64,000 nucleotides of DNA. It comes from BOG-908 sp965198855. GTDB taxonomy: Bacteria; Pseudomonadota; Alphaproteobacteria; Acetobacterales; Acetobacteraceae. A program made the translations under genes and the position numbers. The stretch is taken from NCBI GenBank assembly GCA_965198855.1, contig CBDAPZ010000001.1:2480001-2544000 (forward strand), given 5' to 3'. The notes below the pieces were generated by a model. It saw only the letters and a list, made by a program, of their open reading frames with translations, did not search any database and was not told the DNA's origin. This document shows, in pieces, positions 62,706 to 64,000 of this stretch (the stretch's first letter is position 1; each line of letters opens with the position of its first letter).

Positions 62706-63499
62706 GCGGCCGGATCGCTGCGCAAGGCATATGCGCCGGCGCTCGTGGCACCTCGTGTCGCAGTATGCATCAGCATCTGCAGGTCGCTACCGATCGAGAC
62801 GAAGCCGCAGCCTTTGTCGAACCATACCGATGTCGCGGCCGGATCCGCGGTGGACATGCCAATATGCCTGCCGGTCTTCAACACCGCTTCGATGCCGGTG
62901 GAAATAGCCGCCAGCACCTCGGGATGCTCGGTCTTGCCGAGATAGCCGAAATCCGCGGCGATGTCGCCAGGGCCGAACAGCACCGCATCCACACCCTCTA
63001 CGCTCGCAATCTCACCAACTCGCTCAAGGGCGCCGCGTGATTCGATCTGCACAGTCAGACAAACGCGGTCACCGACGCTGCGGTCATAATCGTCCGCGGT
63101 GCGACCATAGCGATTGCCGCGATGTACGCGCGCGACACTGCGGTTGCCCAATGGCGGGTAGCGCGTGGCAGAAGCGGCATGCCGCGCTTCTTCCACCGTC
63201 TCGACCATCGGGATCACCAGGTTCTCGACGCCGATATCGAGCAATTGTTGTATCAGCACATGATCGTTTGTGGGCAGGCGCACGACAGGCAGCGCAGGCG
63301 TCCCTGCCAATGCCTGGCATTGCGCCAAGACCGTCAGCTGGTTGTTGGGCGAATGTTCCATATCGATATAGAGGTAGTCGATGCCCGAAAAGCCTAATGC
63401 CTCGGCAACAATAGCGCTGCAAAGCTGACTTCTGATGCCGACCATTTTCTGGCCAGATTTCAGTCTTTGCTTGAATGAAAGAGAGGAACTGTGAGTCAA
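62702..63499 (-). CDS. HpcH/HpaI-family class II aldolase
   Basis: 265 aa from TTG 63499, preceded by GGAGACAAAAG. TIM-barrel aldolase: MVGIRSQLCSAIVAEAL, YIDMEHSP with a substrate/metal Glu, VQIESRGAL and DAVLFGPGDIAADFG with the metal-binding Glu/Asp. The family splits 4-hydroxy-2-oxo acids or 2-keto-3-deoxy sugar acids into pyruvate or another 2-oxo acid and an aldehyde. Next to an aldehyde dehydrogenase and an SDR this suggests a retro-aldol sugar-acid route. Confidence 0.87.
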   Translation of the reverse strand: MTHSSSLSFKQRLKSGQKMVGIRSQLCSAIVAEALGFSGIDYLYIDMEHSPNNQLTVLAQCQALAGTPALPVVRLPTNDHVLIQQLLDIGVENLVIPMVETVEEARHAASATRYPPLGNRSVARVHRGNRYGRTADDYDRSVGDRVCLTVQIESRGALERVGEIASVEGVDAVLFGPGDIAADFGYLGKTEHPEVLAAISTGIEAVLKTGRHIGMSTADPAATSVWFDKGCGFVSIGSDLQMLMHTATRGATSAGAYALRSDPAA

Positions 63500-63611
63500 C
63501 TTTTGTCTCCAAGTGCCATCGGCGTGTTTCTATAAGCCGGGCATATACATGTCAAACAACCCGCCAACGTGCCGGATAGCGACGCGGGATAGTGCCCGCG
63601 TCGCCGTTTCG

Positions 63612-64000
63612 CTAATTGTCGAGGACCAAACTGACCGGATAGCTTTTGAGACGGAACAATGCAGCGATATCGACCTGGAATTGAAAGCCAAAAACTGCCG
63701 CATTATGAATGTTGGAGGAGGGGTAATTCTGGGTGCCAAGACCGTCCGGATGCCAAATATATTGGAAAACCGGCTCCAGCTGAAGCCAACGATTGGCCTG
63801 GTAGAGATAGTTCAGCTCGATCGTGGTCTGATGCGCCTGCGGAAAGCCGAACCCGTGGGCTTTCAGGCGCTTCGCATATAAGGAGTCCAGATACGTCTTG
63901 TTGTAATCGTAGTCGTTGACCTGAAAATCTATGCGGTCCAGCGGACGCCCGGCATAGGGGCCCTGCCAAATGAAGCCGCCAGCCACCTGGTAGTTCGCCT
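63612..64000 (-). CDS. OprB-family carbohydrate porin, C-terminal part
   Basis: About 129 codons up to the stop at 63612; the rest lies beyond the window. Repeated beta-strand pattern with ELNYLYQANRWLQLEPVFQYIWHP, a C-terminal hallmark of OprB porins, and a terminal strand near VFGFQFQVDIAALF. Such porins pass sugars or sugar acids through the outer membrane. It is upstream of and in line with the aldolase-SDR-ALDH genes, so it may bring in their substrate. Confidence 0.8.
   Translation of the reverse strand, partial: ANYQVAGGFIWQGPYAGRPLDRIDFQVNDYDYNKTYLDSLYAKRLKAHGFGFPQAHQTTIELNYLYQANRWLQLEPVFQYIWHPDGLGTQNYPSSNIHNAAVFGFQFQVDIAALFRLKSYPVSLVLDN

Overview
The window is a 64 kb piece of a GC-rich bacterial chromosome. 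Its gene content suggests an alphaproteobacterium with methylotroph or oxalotroph capability, and an Acetobacteraceae-like lineage is my best guess. This rests on an MtdA/FchA/Fhs/Sga/Hpr/GlyA serine-cycle block, a TonB-dependent receptor, an OprB-type porin, a sedolisin acid protease and the gene order. There is no rRNA, tRNA or 16S-type marker, so the taxon is an inference. No phage, IS transposase, CRISPR array, rRNA or tRNA was seen.

Layout. (1) 1-7.5 kb: end of a flavin amine oxidase, a secreted sedolisin (S53) with a clear terminator, an exported alpha/beta hydrolase, the def-fmt-truA housekeeping operon, and a divergent NAD-dependent epimerase/TetR pair around a double palindromic operator. 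(2) 7.5-21.3 kb: on the minus strand glyA-fhs-sgaA-hprA-mtdA-fchA. Divergent from it is a tight oxalate module (oxalate-CoA ligase, a PanE2-like putative oxalyl-CoA reductase, an OxlT-like oxalate/formate antiporter), followed tail-to-tail by an SsuABC-like ABC importer. Together they outline oxalate -> oxalyl-CoA -> glyoxylate -> glycine -> serine -> hydroxypyruvate -> glycerate, with the C1 unit drawn from formate. (3) 21.9-38.6 kb: a catabolic island with a TonB receptor, a hot-dog hydratase, a Rieske oxygenase, an Old Yellow Enzyme, a TetR regulator, SDRs, a CoA ligase, a GST, a P450, an NTF2-like protein and a second TetR. It looks like a route for an unidentified hydrophobic or aromatic substrate. 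(4) 38.6-44.3 kb: a mixed region with two decayed genes nearby, a YCII/DGPF protein plus an ECF42-type sigma factor, a proline-rich lipoprotein, an L,D-transpeptidase, a pentapeptide-repeat protein and a Nudix hydrolase. (5) 44.5-50.5 kb: glpD-glpF-glpK and the divergent otnC/otnK pair, two routes that both feed dihydroxyacetone phosphate. (6) 50.7-64 kb: a LysR-associated LeuCD-like hydro-lyase, a ThDP enzyme, an L-2-hydroxyglutarate oxidase, two MFS transporters, an Asp/Glu racemase, an aldehyde dehydrogenase, an SDR, an HpcH/HpaI aldolase and an OprB porin. This looks like hydroxy-dicarboxylate or sugar-acid catabolism.

The most striking non-coding feature is a roughly 130 bp intergenic element present in about ten copies. 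Each complete copy has two near-perfect T/A-rich hairpins at its ends and a GC-rich core. It lies almost exactly between genes, including inside the serine-cycle gene string. Start codons below are my choices from Shine-Dalgarno spacing and family alignments; alternatives are stated where they matter.
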